Origin: Ruminococcus sp.
GTDB lineage: Bacteria; Bacillota; Clostridia; Oscillospirales; Acutalibacteraceae
Direction of reading: 5' to 3'
Assembly (NCBI GenBank): GCA_017384945.1
Contig: JAFNSO010000037.1
Coordinates: 1 to 50,071, forward strand
DNA: 50,071 bases
Shown: positions 18,784-30,100 of the stretch, piece after piece
How positions within the stretch are numbered: the stretch's first letter is position 1
Layout: each line of letters begins with the position of its first letter
Translations under genes and position numbers: made by a program
Notes under the pieces: generated by a model
Seen by the model: the letters and a program-made list of their open reading frames with translations, nothing else
Told to the model about the DNA's origin: nothing
The model's database searches: none

Positions 18784-20763
18784 TTGGCAATAATGAAAAT
18801 GAAAAAGGTTCGGATCGTCGCCCTGCGAGAGGACAGAAAGCGGATTCTGGAGCACCTCCAGGACAGCGCGCTTATCCAGGTCAGAAAGCCCGACAGAAAA
18901 GGCAAGGGCTTTTCGAGAGTGGATATGACCTCGCAGATGCAGGTTTTTGAGAGAAACGTCACGCTCACCGAGCAGGCGCTCAAAATCCTCGGCGAATACG
19001 CGAAGGAGAAGAAGAGCTTGCTCTCCGCGTTTGCCGGACGAAGGGCGGTCGACCCCGACGAAATCGGAGTTATCGCCTCAAAGGCGGGCTCTGTGATCGA
19101 GGTCTCGAAGCGGATTGTCGCCGCGAACAAGCAAATCGCCGACAACGCCGCCGAGAGGGTGAGGATAAATACGACCCTCGCGCAGATGACCCTTTGGCAA
19201 AAGCTCGACATCCCGCTGAATACGGGCGACACAAAGTCGACGGCGGTGTTCGTGGGAACCCTGCCCGCCGCGTACGACGAGAGGAGCTTGTCCGAAAGAC
19301 TGGCGGCGGAGAACCCGAAGCTCGAGTTTGAGCTCGAAATCCAGCACAGCGAGAACAATATGACCTGCGTTGTGCTATTCGCTCCGATAAGTCAGAAGAC
19401 GATGGCGGAGGACGCGCTGAGAAGTCTCGGCTTCGCGAGACCGATGAGTCCGACTCACCTTGTTCCCAAGGAAAAGGTCAGACGGCTCAACAACAGGCTC
19501 GGCGAGCTTGAAAAATCGACCCAAGCGGCGATCGGGGAAATCGAGTCGCTCGCGGACAGGCGCGAGGACATAAAATACACGCAGGATTATTTCAGGATCC
19601 GAGCGGACAAGTACAATGTGATAAACGAGCTCGAGCACACCCGTCATGTGTTTGTAATCAACGGCTACATCCCCGAGGAGGATTGTCCGAAGCTCACAAA
19701 GCTGTGCGACAGGATCGCGACCTGTTACGTTGAGTACGAGGACGCGGGCGACGACGCTCCCGTCAAGCTCAAAAACAACCGCTTCGCGCGACCCGCGCAG
19801 GGAATCCTGACGATGTACGCCGCTCCCTCGCACGCGGACATCGACCCGACTCCGCTGCTCGCGTTCTTCTTCTACTTCTTCTTCGGAATGATGTTCTCCG
19901 ACGCAGGCTACGGACTGTTGATGGTAATAGCTATCGGGATAGTTCTCAAGGTGTTCAAGCCCGATGAAAAAATGCGCAACAACCTAAAGCTCTTCCAGTA
20001 CTGCGGTGTTTCGACCTTCTTCTGGGGACTGATATTCGGCAGTATCTTCGGAGACGCGCCCGCGGCTATGTACAATCTCTTTACGGGCTCAAAGCTGACA
20101 ATGGCTCAGCTTCTTCCGTGGCCGACGCTCGACCCGCAGAAGGACGCGCTTCTGCTTATGGTCGTGTCGATAGCATTCGGTCTTGTGCATATCCTTGTGG
20201 GTATGGGCTGTAAGTTCTACATATGCTTCAGGCAGAAAAAGTACGCCGAGGCGTTCTTTGATACGGGACTGTGGATGCTTATGCTCGTAGGCTTCGCGGT
20301 GCTCGGAGTCGGAATGGCTACGACGCAGACCGTGCTCTATATCGGAGCGGGAATCGCGATCGCCTGCGCCGTGGGTCTTGTGCTCACTCAGGGCAGAGAC
20401 AAAAAGGGCTTCGGCAAGGTGATAGGAGGACTGGCGTCGCTGTACGACGTTACAAGCTACATCAGCGACTTGCTCAGCTACTCGCGCTTGCTCGCGCTCG
20501 GCTTGACGACGGGCGTTATGGCGCAGGTGTTCAATATGCTCGCGTCGATGTTCGGCACAGGCGTTGTCGGGATCATATTCCTGGTTCTGATTATGCTTGT
20601 CGGACACGCAATAAACATCGGACTCAACGCTCTGGGCTCCTATGTTCACACAATGAGACTCCAGTACGTTGAGATGTTCAGTAAATTCTACGAGGGCGGC
20701 GGTAAAGAATTCGAGCCGTTCTCGCTTCAGAGTAAATATATTAAGATTCAGGAGGATAAATAA
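18784..20763 (+). CDS. ntpI: V-type ATPase membrane subunit I (a-subunit)
   Basis: The stator of the membrane motor, forming the ion half-channels next to the proteolipid ring. The N-terminal half (about 1-350) is cytoplasmic with coiled coils. The C-terminal half has about seven or eight membrane helices starting near LLAFFFYFFFGMMFSDAGYG. The essential arginine that faces the rotor lies in SYSRLLALGL (R568). Length 659 is usual. The start is most likely TTG at 18784, since GGTGAT sits six bases upstream and it yields the family N-terminus MAI.KMKK; the ATG at 18793 is the alternative. It ends two bases before ntpK starts. Confidence 0.96.
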   Translation: MAIMKMKKVRIVALREDRKRILEHLQDSALIQVRKPDRKGKGFSRVDMTSQMQVFERNVTLTEQALKILGEYAKEKKSLLSAFAGRRAVDPDEIGVIASKAGSVIEVSKRIVAANKQIADNAAERVRINTTLAQMTLWQKLDIPLNTGDTKSTAVFVGTLPAAYDERSLSERLAAENPKLEFELEIQHSENNMTCVVLFAPISQKTMAEDALRSLGFARPMSPTHLVPKEKVRRLNNRLGELEKSTQAAIGEIESLADRREDIKYTQDYFRIRADKYNVINELEHTRHVFVINGYIPEEDCPKLTKLCDRIATCYVEYEDAGDDAPVKLKNNRFARPAQGILTMYAAPSHADIDPTPLLAFFFYFFFGMMFSDAGYGLLMVIAIGIVLKVFKPDEKMRNNLKLFQYCGVSTFFWGLIFGSIFGDAPAAMYNLFTGSKLTMAQLLPWPTLDPQKDALLLMVVSIAFGLVHILVGMGCKFYICFRQKKYAEAFFDTGLWMLMLVGFAVLGVGMATTQTVLYIGAGIAIACAVGLVLTQGRDKKGFGKVIGGLASLYDVTSYISDLLSYSRLLALGLTTGVMAQVFNMLASMFGTGVVGIIFLVLIMLVGHAINIGLNALGSYVHTMRLQYVEMFSKFYEGGGKEFEPFSLQSKYIKIQEDK

Positions 20764-20765
20764 TT

Positions 20766-21239
20766 ATGAATGGTATCTTTTTCGCGTTAATAGGCGCTTC
20801 AATCGCAACGGCTCTCGCGGGCTTCGGCTCGGCAAAGGGTGTAGGCGGAGCCGCTCAGGCTTCGATGGGTGTTCTCTCCGAGGACTCCTCAATGTTCGGT
20901 AAAATGCTCGTGCTCACGCTTCTCCCGGGTACACAGGGTCTCTACGGCTTCATCGTAGGCTTCCTTATTCTCGTAAACTGCGGCGTTCTCGGCGGCGCTA
21001 TCCCGACTCTCGGTCAGGGTCTCGCTTACCTCGGCGCTTCGCTCGCTATCGGTATCGGCGGTATGGTTTCGGGCTTTGCTCAGGGCAGAGCGGCTGTTTC
21101 GGGTATCGCGATGAGCGCCAAGGACGACAAGAACTTCTCAAAGGCCATGGTCAGCGTAACGCTCGTTGAGATTTACGCTCTTCTCGCCTTCATCGTATCT
21201 CTCCTGGTAGTAATCACCGTCCCCGCTCTTAAGATTTAA
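20766..21239 (+). CDS. ntpK: V-type ATPase proteolipid (rotor ring) subunit K, predicted Na+-binding
   Basis: A 157-residue, four-helix duplicated proteolipid that forms the rotor ring. The ion site looks like the Na+ site known from E. hirae NtpK: L53, T56 and Q57 in LPGTQ, Q106 in GFAQGR, and the carboxylate E135 in VTLVEIYALL. The spacing matches the E. hirae ligands L61, T64, Q65, Q110 and E139. H+-type rings generally lack this full set, so sodium transport is predicted. The start follows GGAGG in the 3' end of ntpI. Codon use is strongly biased towards C/T-ending codons, as expected for a highly expressed subunit. Confidence 0.96.
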   Translation: MNGIFFALIGASIATALAGFGSAKGVGGAAQASMGVLSEDSSMFGKMLVLTLLPGTQGLYGFIVGFLILVNCGVLGGAIPTLGQGLAYLGASLAIGIGGMVSGFAQGRAAVSGIAMSAKDDKNFSKAMVSVTLVEIYALLAFIVSLLVVITVPALKI

Positions 21240-21268
21240 TTGAAATTAAACGGAAAGGCGGTGTCAAA

Positions 21269-21850
21269 ATGAACAGCAAGGACAAAATTTTAAACCGCAT
21301 TGAATCGGATTGCGACAAAATTTGTAAGAAAATCGACGACGAAGCACAGCAAAGGTGCGACGAAATCTTAAACAACGCCCGCAAAACGGCTGAAAAGGAA
21401 AAAGCCGAGGTCGTAAAAAAGACCGAGTCAAGGCTCGCTCAGATGAAGGCGTCCTCCGAAAGCCGCGCGCAGCTCGAAATCCGCAACACCCTGCTCAAAA
21501 AGCGCAGGGAGGAAATCGACAAAACAGTGGACGGGGTTATGAGCTATCTGCTCTCCCTCGGCGACGGCGAGTACTTTGAGCTTTTGTATAAGCTCGCGTC
21601 AAAGCTGCCCGACTCCGACGGCGAGGTTATGCTCAATCAAAGGGACCTCGACAGGCTCCCCTCCGATTTCCGGAGCAGACTCGGCGCCGCGGGGCTCAAC
21701 GCGACGGTATGCTCACAGCCCGCCGATATCGCGGGCGGTATGATATTCAAAAAGGGCAACATCGAGGAAAACCTCTCGTTCTCCGCGATAATCGCTTCAA
21801 ACCGCGACAGTCTTGAGGATTACATCAACCGCGCGCTCTTTGAGCAGTAA
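21269..21850 (+). CDS. ntpE: V-type ATPase peripheral stalk subunit E
   Basis: A 193-residue stalk subunit that binds the top of the A3B3 head. The N-terminal half (about 10-90) is a charged coiled coil (DDEAQQRCDEIL, KTAEKEKAEVVKK); the C-terminal half is the globular alpha/beta domain ending with the family pattern IAGGMIFKKGNIEENLSFS. RBS AAGGCGGTG precedes the ATG. It lies 29 bases after ntpK and 9 bases before ntpC, in the conserved order. It contains two Cys near the N-terminus that may be lineage-specific. Confidence 0.93.
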   Translation: MNSKDKILNRIESDCDKICKKIDDEAQQRCDEILNNARKTAEKEKAEVVKKTESRLAQMKASSESRAQLEIRNTLLKKRREEIDKTVDGVMSYLLSLGDGEYFELLYKLASKLPDSDGEVMLNQRDLDRLPSDFRSRLGAAGLNATVCSQPADIAGGMIFKKGNIEENLSFSAIIASNRDSLEDYINRALFEQ

Positions 21851-21859
21851 GGAGGCGCT

Positions 21860-22825
21860 ATGAGTTTATCATATGAGTATTCCGTCGGCTCGGTAAGAGC
21901 CAGGGAGAAAAGCCTTCTTACGGGAACCGACGTGGAACAGCTCCTCGCCTGCAAAAGCGAGAGCGAGCTTTGCTCGGTTCTTCGGGACAAGGGCTACGGC
22001 GAGGGCGACAGCGTTGACGAGATCCTCGCCGACCATGCCGAGAAAACGTGGGAATATCTGCGCAGCGTCGCGCCCGATTTTGAGATTTTTTCTCCGTTCT
22101 TTGTGGGAAATGATATCCATAATCTAAAGGTCGTTTTAAAGGGAACGATGTCGGCGCGCAAGTATGAGCACCTGCTTTTAAAGCCCGCGGATATCGACAC
22201 GGATATTCTCGTCAAGGCGGTCGAAAACAGAAGGTTTTCTCAGCTTCCCGAGTGGCTGGCAGGGGACGCCGAAAAGGCGTGCGAGCTGCTTTTGCACAAG
22301 GGCGACGCCAGAGAAAGCGACGCGCTTATCGACGCGGCGGCGATGAAGCATATGCTCGAGCTGTCGAAGTCGTATAAAAGCGAGTTTTTACAGGAATATT
22401 TCAGAACCTTAGTGTTCTATAACAATATCAAAATCGCTGTCCGCAGCGCAAATACAAGGGTCACGGCGAATTTCCTTTCGAGCGCTCTCTGCGAGGTAAA
22501 GGACTTCCGCAAAAAGACCGTTACGGACGCGGTTTTAAAGGGTAATCTGCTCGACGAGCTCTCTAAGTTCCGCGAGTACGACTGCGACAAGGCGATGGAG
22601 GAATTCAAAAAATCCCCCTCGGACTTTGAGCGCTTCGTCGATAACAAGCTGATTTTGCTCGCGAAGGACTGCTGCAAGCGCGCAAGCGAGGGCGCTGAGC
22701 CGCTGCTCGGGTACTATCTCGCGTGCGAGGCTGAGAAGAAAATCATCCACATCATCGCGAGCGGGCTGAGAACGGATACCCCAAAGGAAAAAATAAGAGA
22801 AAGGCTGCGTGAGATTTATGGCTAA
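21860..22825 (+). CDS. ntpC: V-type ATPase subunit C (d-subunit)
   Basis: The 321-residue socket that links the central stalk to the proteolipid ring. The sequence is alpha-helical, starting with the family pattern YEYSVGSVRARE and including FFVGNDIHNLKVVLKG; the end (LLGYYLACEAEKKIIHIIASGLR) also matches the family. RBS AAGGAGG is strong. The stop overlaps the start of ntpG by 8 bases, suggesting coupled translation. No anomalies. Confidence 0.93.
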   Translation: MSLSYEYSVGSVRAREKSLLTGTDVEQLLACKSESELCSVLRDKGYGEGDSVDEILADHAEKTWEYLRSVAPDFEIFSPFFVGNDIHNLKVVLKGTMSARKYEHLLLKPADIDTDILVKAVENRRFSQLPEWLAGDAEKACELLLHKGDARESDALIDAAAMKHMLELSKSYKSEFLQEYFRTLVFYNNIKIAVRSANTRVTANFLSSALCEVKDFRKKTVTDAVLKGNLLDELSKFREYDCDKAMEEFKKSPSDFERFVDNKLILLAKDCCKRASEGAEPLLGYYLACEAEKKIIHIIASGLRTDTPKEKIRERLREIYG

Positions 22826-23141
22826 AAATGTTGCCGTAATCGGCGACGCCGAGAGCATAAAGGGCTTTTCCGCTATCGGAATCGACATCTACCCCTGCTC
22901 CGGGAGCGAAGAAGCGGCGCGGCTGCTTAAAAATATTGCCGACAGCGAGACCTACGCTATTATCTACCTCACCGAGCGAGTCTACAACCAGACCGCCAAG
23001 GAGCGTTCAAGATATGAGGAAAGGCTCACCCCCGCCATCATCCCCCTTCCCGGGGTTACGGGCAACGAGGGAACAGGCAGAAAACGGCTCTCGTCCTTTG
23101 TGGAAAAGGCGGTAGGCTCCGACATTATTTTCAACAACTGA
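22818..23141 (+). CDS. ntpG: V-type ATPase central stalk subunit F (NtpG)
   Basis: A 107-residue central-axis subunit that binds subunit D and modulates ATPase activity. The N-terminus [19 protein letters not shown] and the sequence [12 protein letters not shown] match the family's Rossmann-like fold. I use the ATG at 22818, which overlaps the ntpC stop and gives the usual length; an in-frame GTG nine bases earlier would add MRF. It ends 10 bases before the preferred ntpA start. Confidence 0.92.
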   Translation: MAKNVAVIGDAESIKGFSAIGIDIYPCSGSEEAARLLKNIADSETYAIIYLTERVYNQTAKERSRYEERLTPAIIPLPGVTGNEGTGRKRLSSFVEKAVGSDIIFNN

Positions 23142-23151
23142 GGTGAAAGGC

Positions 23152-24906
23152 TTGAAAACAGGAATAATATCTAAGGTCGCGGGACCGCTCGTTATTGCGG
23201 ACGGAATGCGCGACGCGAATATGTTTGACGTTGTCCGCGTAAGCGAAAAAAGGCTTATCGGCGAAATTATAGAAATGCACGGCGAGAGAGCTTCCATTCA
23301 GGTTTATGAGGAGACCTCGGGTCTCGGCCCCGGAGAAAAGGTCGAGTCCACGGGCGCTCCGCTCTCCGTTGAGCTCGGACCCGGACTTATAGGCGCGATT
23401 TACGACGGTATCCAGCGTCCGCTCAACGAGATTATGAAGGTCGCGGGAACAAACCTCACGAGGGGCGTTGACGTTCCCTCTCTCGACCACGGCAAAAAGT
23501 GGAAATTCACCCCCTGTGTCAAGGCGGGCGATAAGGTCAGGTCAGGCGATGTGCTCGGCACCGTTCAGGAGACAGCCGCCGTACTGCACAAAATCCTCGT
23601 TCCGAACAAGGTCGGGGGTACCGTCACCAAAATCAACGAGGGTGAGTTTACGATCGACGAAATCGTCGCCGAGGTTGACGGAAACGAAATCAAGATGTTT
23701 ACTACATGGCCTGTCCGTGTAGGCAGACCATATAAGAAGAAGCTCTCGCCCGACATCCTTCTCACAACGGGTCAGAGACCTATCGACACTCTCTTCCCGC
23801 TCGCGAAGGGCGGCGTCGCGGCTGTTCCCGGTCCGTTCGGCTCCGGTAAGACGGTCGTTCAGCACCAGCTCGCGAAATGGGCTGCCGCCGATATTATCGT
23901 TTACATCGGCTGCGGCGAGCGCGGAAACGAGATGACCGACGTTCTCAACGAGTTCCCCGAGCTTAAAGACCCGAGAACAGGCAACTCGCTTATGGAGAGA
24001 ACGGTTCTTATCGCGAACACCTCCGATATGCCCGTTGCGGCGCGTGAGGCTTCTATTTACACAGGTATCACGATTGCGGAGTACTTCCGCGATATGGGTT
24101 ATACGGTAGCTTTGATGGCTGACTCGACCTCCCGCTGGGCTGAGGCTCTTCGTGAAATGTCGGGTCGTCTCGAGGAAATGCCCGGTGAAGAAGGCTATCC
24201 CGCTTACCTCGGCTCGCGTCTGGCTCAGTTCTATGAGCGCGCGGGAAGAGTGATCGTAAACGGCACCGAGGACACCGAGGGCGCTCTGTCGGTCATCGGC
24301 GCGGTTTCACCCCCGGGCGGCGATATTTCGGAGCCTGTTTCTCAGGCGACGCTCAGAATCGTAAAGGTATTCTGGGGTCTCGACGCTAACCTCGCCTACA
24401 AGAGACACTTCCCCGCCATCAACTGGCTGACAAGTTATTCTCTTTACACCGACCAGCTCGAGGGCTGGTTCAAGGAGAACGCCGCCGAGGACTTTATGGA
24501 GCTCAGAGGCAGACTTATGGCTCTGCTTCAGGACGAGGCGGAGCTCGAGGAAATCGTTAACCTCGTCGGTATGGACGCGCTCTCCGCGGGCGACAGACTG
24601 AAGCTCGAGACCGCCCGCTCGATCCGCGAGGACTTCCTCCATCAGAACGCCTTTGACCCGACGGATACATACACCTCGCTCAAAAAGCAGGTGCTTATGA
24701 TGAGAGCTATTTTAAGCTTCTACGACAAGTCGAACGACGCCCTCGACGGCGGCGCCGACATCGAAATGCTTGTAAATATCCCCGTCCGTGAAAGAATCGG
24801 ACGATATAAATACGAACCCGAAAACAAGATTGACGAGGAGTTCGAGTCGATTCAGACTCAGCTCGACCTCGAAATCGCGGATGTGCTGAAAAGGAGTGAG
24901 GACTAA
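23152..24906 (+). CDS. ntpA: V-type ATPase catalytic subunit A
   Basis: The catalytic subunit that hydrolyses ATP in the A3B3 head. The P-loop is GPFGSGKT (227-234), followed by VVQHQLAKW. The family pattern [15 protein letters not shown] and the A-subunit bulge domain (about 110-190) are present. I prefer the TTG at 23152, six bases after GAGGTG, giving the family N-terminus [19 protein letters not shown] (584 residues); the GTG at 23143 lies inside that ribosome binding site. The stop overlaps the ntpB start by one base (TAATG). Confidence 0.97.
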   Translation: MKTGIISKVAGPLVIADGMRDANMFDVVRVSEKRLIGEIIEMHGERASIQVYEETSGLGPGEKVESTGAPLSVELGPGLIGAIYDGIQRPLNEIMKVAGTNLTRGVDVPSLDHGKKWKFTPCVKAGDKVRSGDVLGTVQETAAVLHKILVPNKVGGTVTKINEGEFTIDEIVAEVDGNEIKMFTTWPVRVGRPYKKKLSPDILLTTGQRPIDTLFPLAKGGVAAVPGPFGSGKTVVQHQLAKWAAADIIVYIGCGERGNEMTDVLNEFPELKDPRTGNSLMERTVLIANTSDMPVAAREASIYTGITIAEYFRDMGYTVALMADSTSRWAEALREMSGRLEEMPGEEGYPAYLGSRLAQFYERAGRVIVNGTEDTEGALSVIGAVSPPGGDISEPVSQATLRIVKVFWGLDANLAYKRHFPAINWLTSYSLYTDQLEGWFKENAAEDFMELRGRLMALLQDEAELEEIVNLVGMDALSAGDRLKLETARSIREDFLHQNAFDPTDTYTSLKKQVLMMRAILSFYDKSNDALDGGADIEMLVNIPVRERIGRYKYEPENKIDEEFESIQTQLDLEIADVLKRSED

Positions 24907-26279
24907 TGCCAAAGGAATACCGCACTATACAGGAGGTCGCGGGTCCGCTTATGATGGTAAGCGACGTTGACGGCGTAAAGTACGACGAGCTCGGCGAAAT
25001 CGAGCTCCCGAGCGGAGAAACCCGACGCTGCAAGGTGCTCGAGGTTAACGGCAGCAACGCTCTGGTACAGCTCTTTGAGTCAGCCGCGGGAATCAACCTC
25101 GCGGGCTCAAAGGTAAGATTTTTGGGGAGGTCGATGGAGCTGCCCGTTTCGCCCGATATGCTTTCGCGCGTATTCGACGGTCTCGGAAATCCGATCGACG
25201 ACGGCCCCGCGCTCATTCCCGAAAAGCGTCTCGACATCAACGGCACGCCGATGAACCCCGCCGCGAGAAACTACCCGCAGGAGTTCATTCAGACAGGCGT
25301 TTCCGCGATTGACGGACTGAACACTCTGGTCAGAGGTCAGAAGCTCCCGATTTTCTCGGCTTCGGGTCTCCCGCACGCCCAGCTCGCGGCTCAGATCGCG
25401 CGTCAGGCGGCGGTTCGCGGCAAAAACGAGCAGTTCGCCGTTGTTTTCGCCGCAATGGGTATCACATTTGAAGAGAGTAACTACTTTATCCAGTCGTTTA
25501 AGGAGACGGGCGCGATCGACAGAACCGTTATGTTCGTCAACCTCGCGAACGACCCCGCGATCGAGCGTATCGCGACCCCGCGTATGGCTCTCACCGCGGC
25601 TGAGTACCTCGCCTTCGACCTCGGAATGCACGTGCTCGTTATTATGACCGACATCACGAACTACGCCGACGCTCTGCGTGAGGTTTCGGCGGCTCGTAAG
25701 GAGGTTCCCGGACGACGCGGCTACCCCGGATATATGTACACCGACCTCGCTACTCTGTACGAGAGAGCGGGTCGACTCAGAGGCAGGGACGGCTCAATCA
25801 CCCTGATCCCGATTCTTACAATGCCCGAGGACGACAAGACCCACCCGATCCCCGACCTTACGGGCTACATCACCGAGGGTCAGATCATCCTCTCGCGTGA
25901 GCTCTACAGAAAGGGCGTTATGCCCCCGATCGACGTTTTGCCGTCGCTTTCGCGTCTGAAGGACAAGGGTATCGGACCCGACCGTACGCGTAAGGATCAC
26001 GCGGCGACGATGAACCAGCTCTTCGCGGCTTACGCCCGAGGCAAGGACGCGAGAGAGCTTATGGTCATTCTCGGCGAGGCGGCGCTTACCGATATGGACA
26101 AAAAGTACGCTCAGTTCGCCGAAGCGTTCGAGAAGGAGTACGTCAGCCAGGGCTTCGAGACCAACCGCACGATCGAGGAAACTCTCGACATCGGCTGGAA
26201 GCTCCTTGAAATCCTGCCGCGCTCCGAGCTCAAGAGAATCAAGGACGATATGCTTGACGAGTTTTACGGAAAGGCGTAA
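24906..26279 (+). CDS. ntpB: V-type ATPase regulatory subunit B
   Basis: The non-catalytic partner of subunit A in the head; it contributes the arginine finger to the catalytic site but lacks a canonical P-loop ([15 protein letters not shown] at the equivalent place). Family patterns seen are [26 protein letters not shown] and [16 protein letters not shown]. Length 457 is normal. The ATG is embedded in the ntpA stop (TAATG) with GGAG about 10 bases before it. It is followed three bases later by ntpD. Confidence 0.97.
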   Translation: MPKEYRTIQEVAGPLMMVSDVDGVKYDELGEIELPSGETRRCKVLEVNGSNALVQLFESAAGINLAGSKVRFLGRSMELPVSPDMLSRVFDGLGNPIDDGPALIPEKRLDINGTPMNPAARNYPQEFIQTGVSAIDGLNTLVRGQKLPIFSASGLPHAQLAAQIARQAAVRGKNEQFAVVFAAMGITFEESNYFIQSFKETGAIDRTVMFVNLANDPAIERIATPRMALTAAEYLAFDLGMHVLVIMTDITNYADALREVSAARKEVPGRRGYPGYMYTDLATLYERAGRLRGRDGSITLIPILTMPEDDKTHPIPDLTGYITEGQIILSRELYRKGVMPPIDVLPSLSRLKDKGIGPDRTRKDHAATMNQLFAAYARGKDARELMVILGEAALTDMDKKYAQFAEAFEKEYVSQGFETNRTIEETLDIGWKLLEILPRSELKRIKDDMLDEFYGKA

Positions 26280-26282
26280 GCT

Positions 26283-26945
26283 ATGGCGGTAATGAATGTA
26301 AATCCGACGCGAATGCAGCTTACAAAGCTGAAAAAGCAGCTCAAAACTGCCGTGCGCGGACACAAAATGCTCAAGGACAAGCGCGACGAGCTTATGAGAC
26401 AGTTTTTGGAGCTTGTCAGAGAGACAAAGGAGCTGCGCGAGGAGGTCGAGGCTCAGCTTGAGAACAGCAACAAGCACTTCGTCAACGCCAGCGCGGTTAT
26501 GAGCAAGGAGGCGCTTGACGCGTCGCTGATGTCTCCGAAGCAGCAAATCAACATCGAGACTGCTTCAAAGAACGTTATGAGCGTTGATATTCCGCAGTTT
26601 GAGTCGTCGCTCAGAACCTCGGACAGCGGCGATATCTTCCCCTACGGCTTCGCTTTCACCTCTTTTGAGCTCGACGACGCGATCGTTTCGCTGAACAACG
26701 TCCTGCCCGATTTGATTAAGCTTGCGCAGTACGAGAAGAGCTGTGAGCTGATGAGCGCGGAAATCGAGAAAACAAGACGAAGAGTAAACTCACTCGAGCA
26801 CGTTATGATTCCGAGGTATCAGGATACTATCAAGTATATCTCGATGAAGCTCGAGGAAAACGACCGCTCAAGCCGTACAAGGCTGATGAAGGTCAAGGAT
26901 ATGCTCCTCGACAAGGCGCATAACTACTCGGGTAAGCAACAATAA
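26283..26945 (+). CDS. ntpD: V-type ATPase central shaft subunit D
   Basis: The 220-residue rotor shaft that turns inside the A3B3 head. It consists of N- and C-terminal long helices forming an antiparallel coiled coil: NPTRMQLTKLKKQLKTAVRGHKMLKDKRDEL is interrupted here only for length and spans about 8-38, and the C-terminal helix includes RVNSLEHVMIPRYQ. These patterns are diagnostic. It is the last gene of the operon and is followed by a terminator. The ntpH and ntpJ genes found after ntpD in E. hirae are absent here. Confidence 0.95.
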   Translation: MAVMNVNPTRMQLTKLKKQLKTAVRGHKMLKDKRDELMRQFLELVRETKELREEVEAQLENSNKHFVNASAVMSKEALDASLMSPKQQINIETASKNVMSVDIPQFESSLRTSDSGDIFPYGFAFTSFELDDAIVSLNNVLPDLIKLAQYEKSCELMSAEIEKTRRRVNSLEHVMIPRYQDTIKYISMKLEENDRSSRTRLMKVKDMLLDKAHNYSGKQQ

Positions 26946-26950
26946 AATAC

Positions 26951-26983
26951 AGGCGTCAAGGCTCAGTCTTTGACGCCTTTTTT
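26951..26983 (+). terminator. Terminator of the V-ATPase operon
   Basis: A perfect 9-bp stem (AGGCGTCAA, 26951-26959, with 26970-26978) is followed by a run of T within five bases of the ntpD stop. Confidence 0.88.
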
Positions 26984-27072
26984 CGTATAAGGAAATATTC
27001 ACATTTTAAGTCCGCTATTCCGAAACAGCTTTGTTGAAAAATACAGTTTTTGTCAAAGGGAATTAAAACCGA

Positions 27073-27101
27073 TTGACATTAAAATACCCAGCGATTATAA
27101 T
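27073..27101 (+). promoter_or_regulatory. Perfect sigma-A promoter of the large Ig-like protein
   Basis: TTGACA (27073-27078), 17 bases and TATAAT (27096-27101) match fully. The predicted leader has a short GCAC/GTGC hairpin (27111-27122) and a strong AAAGGAGG. This suggests high expression, as for S-layer-type proteins. Confidence 0.88.
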
Positions 27102-27156
27102 TAGGGTATGCACTAAGGTGCTGAAGTGTTTATCTTTTTTTAAAGGAGGAAATTTT

Positions 27157-30100
27157 ATGAAAAAAGGAGCACTGTTGTTAAAGAAAACAACAGCGGTAAC
27201 CCTCGCGTTACTCGTCGCGATGACAACTCTCTTCTCTTTCAGCCTCTCGGTTGACGCTAAGGCAAAGAAGTATGTCAAGTCAATCAAGGTTTCAAAGAAG
27301 AAGCTGACCCTCACCGCGGGCGATAAAAAGACCGTTAAGGTTACCGTCAAGGTTGCAAAAAAGGCAAGCAAAAAATTCACCGTTAAGACAAGCGATAAAA
27401 AGGTTGCCACAGCCAAGGTTTCGGGCTCAAAGGTCAAGATCGCCGCTAAGAACGCGGGTAAGGCGACCATCACCGTTACCACAAAGGCTAAGGGCAAGAA
27501 GGGCAAGGCTCTCAAGGCAAAGATCACAGTCAAGGTTAAGGGCAAGACCTCCTCGACCTCGATCGAGCCGACAACACCCGCAACAGAGCCCGCCACAACT
27601 CCTGTTGTAACCGAGCCCGCAACTCAGGGACCGACTGACGCTCCCGCGGCTGACAAGCTCGAGATAATCAGCGTTACAGCTAACCCCGAGACAGTTACCG
27701 TAGGCGGTACCTCACAGATTTCCGTTACATCGGAGACAGCGGGCATCGCTGTCGCGAGAGTTGAATATAAATCCTCAAACGACACAATCGCCACAGTTGA
27801 CTCAAACGGCGTTGTTACAGGCAGAACAGCCTCCAACTCACCCGTTGTTATCACGGCTACAGCCTTCGACGCTAACGGCAACTCCGCAAGCGCGACAGTT
27901 AACGTTACAGTCCTCGGCTCAAGCGCGGACGACGCTAAGGTTTCCGAGGTTCCCGAGACTCTCGTACTCGGCAAGGGCGTTTCAAGAAAGCTCAACCCTG
28001 TTGCCGTAAACGCGGGCGCTAACCCCACCTTTGTATACACCTCCGACAACGAGGCTGTCGCTTCGGTAAGCTCCGAGGGTGAAATCACAACAAAGGCTGT
28101 CGGCGAAGCAAAAATCACCGTTACGATCGCGGGCACAACAGCAAGCGCCGTATGCGTCGTTACCGTTAAGGACGTAGCTCTCGGAATCGCTTCCTTCAAG
28201 GCTACTCACGCAAAGATCCTCACAATCGGCTTCACAACCTCTGTAGCCGAGGCTGACAGAGAAAAGCTCACAATCGCTCTCAAGAAGGGCGGCTCCCTTA
28301 TGGACGTTAAGAAGGAGTGGGCTGCGGACGGTATGAGCGTTGACCTCACAACAGACGCTGTTTTCGAGGCTACCGTTTACACTGTAAAGGTAAGCTCCGA
28401 CACGGTTTCAATCGACGAGAACAACAACACCGCCGACTGCACTGTTGAGAAGTACGCCATCAAGGACGTTAAAATCACAACAAAGCGCATCGCCCGTGTC
28501 AACGGCGTAAAGATTTACTTCGACGCTGTCGACAACTACGGCGACAAGATCGAGAACGCCAATCCCGATTGGTTCAACTGGCAGTTCTCCTGCGACGATA
28601 CAAAGGTAAGAACAACCGACATCAAGTATTCGACCGCGAATCCCGATTACATCGTGCTCACAAACTTCAAGGACATTGAGAACGTTGTAGTTGACCAGAC
28701 GGTCATCGGCGTTCAGGCTATCCTCAAGGACAACGCCGAAATCAAGTCCGACAGACACAGCGTTTCCGTTGTTTCACTCGTAATCGACAAGATCGACATC
28801 CTCGACATCGAGACGATCGACGGCGCTAAGTACGTATATCAGCTCAACGAGGACAAGCCCTACAAGCTTATCTACAACGCTGTTGATAACTACGGCGACC
28901 CGATCGACTGGTCGCTCTACAAGCCCAATTCAGAGAATAACGCCTACAACAACACCTTCCAGGCTCATTCCGACAACGAGAAGGTCGTTTCCGCACCTCT
29001 TGTTTTCAACAACGAGCTTATCGTTTACGTAAGAGCTAATCAGCACGGCTCGGCTAATGTTTACGCCGTAGCTACCAACCCCGAATTCAAGTCCTACAAG
29101 ATCGACGTTCTCGAGGCTCCCAAGCCGCAGACGATCATCTTCCCCGATACAAAGGAGCATTCTCTCGTAGCGGGCGAGGACAAGGACTACAAGATTCCCG
29201 TAAGCTTCACAGACCAGTACAAGGAGACTATGACACGCGGAGCCGTTACAAAGGCTGTATTCGACAAGGCGTTCACAGTAAACTCCAGCGACAAGGATCT
29301 CATCGTTTCCTATGAGTCCGACAACGAGAACGATTTCATCGTATTCAACGCAAAGAACCTCACCTCAAAGGTTGAGAAGGTCAACGTTATCTTCACCGCC
29401 TTTGACGACAACGACCAGCCCGTGACCTCGACATTTACGGCTAAGATCGACGAGGAGAGACGTCCCGACTCAATCAAGTTCACAGACGACATCCCGACCT
29501 CACTCGTAGTCGGCGAGACAGCAGAGTTCAAGTTCCGTGTCCTCGACAACAGAGGCGAGCAGTGGACTAACCCTGACGGCGTAGTAGTTGAGATGGACGC
29601 AAGCGACATCGGCGCTTACGTCAAGCTCGTAAAGGTTGAGCTCGACAATGACTGCAACGGCGTTATGAAGATCAAGGGTATCAAGGACAGCACAGTCAAC
29701 CTTGACCCGCACATCACACTCAAGTTCAAGCTCTACTATATGGGTACGGAAATCAGCTCCACAGCCCTCACACCGCCTCAGGTTATCGTTTACAGCAACC
29801 TCGACGACATCAAGGTTTCGGCAAACGTTGACAAGGACGCTTCAATCAAGGCGGGTCAGACAGTTGAGCTCACTCTCACAGCTTACAACAATAACAAGGT
29901 TCTCGAAACCTACAGCCACACCTACACCAAGGTTGAGTTCAGAGAGTACGACAAGGATACAGGAAGCACAGAGAACGACAAGACTCAGCTCGTTACAGTT
30001 GAGTTCGTAAACGGCGTAGCTAAGGTTAACCTCGAGGCTCTCACAGCGGGCAACATCGTATTCGAGGCTACCATCCCCGTAGTCGGTTTCAAGAACGCTA

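Noticed and set aside
27103-27156. Riboswitch in the leader of the Ig-like protein gene
   Set aside because: The leader is only about 50 bases with one 4-bp hairpin, too small for a known riboswitch class.
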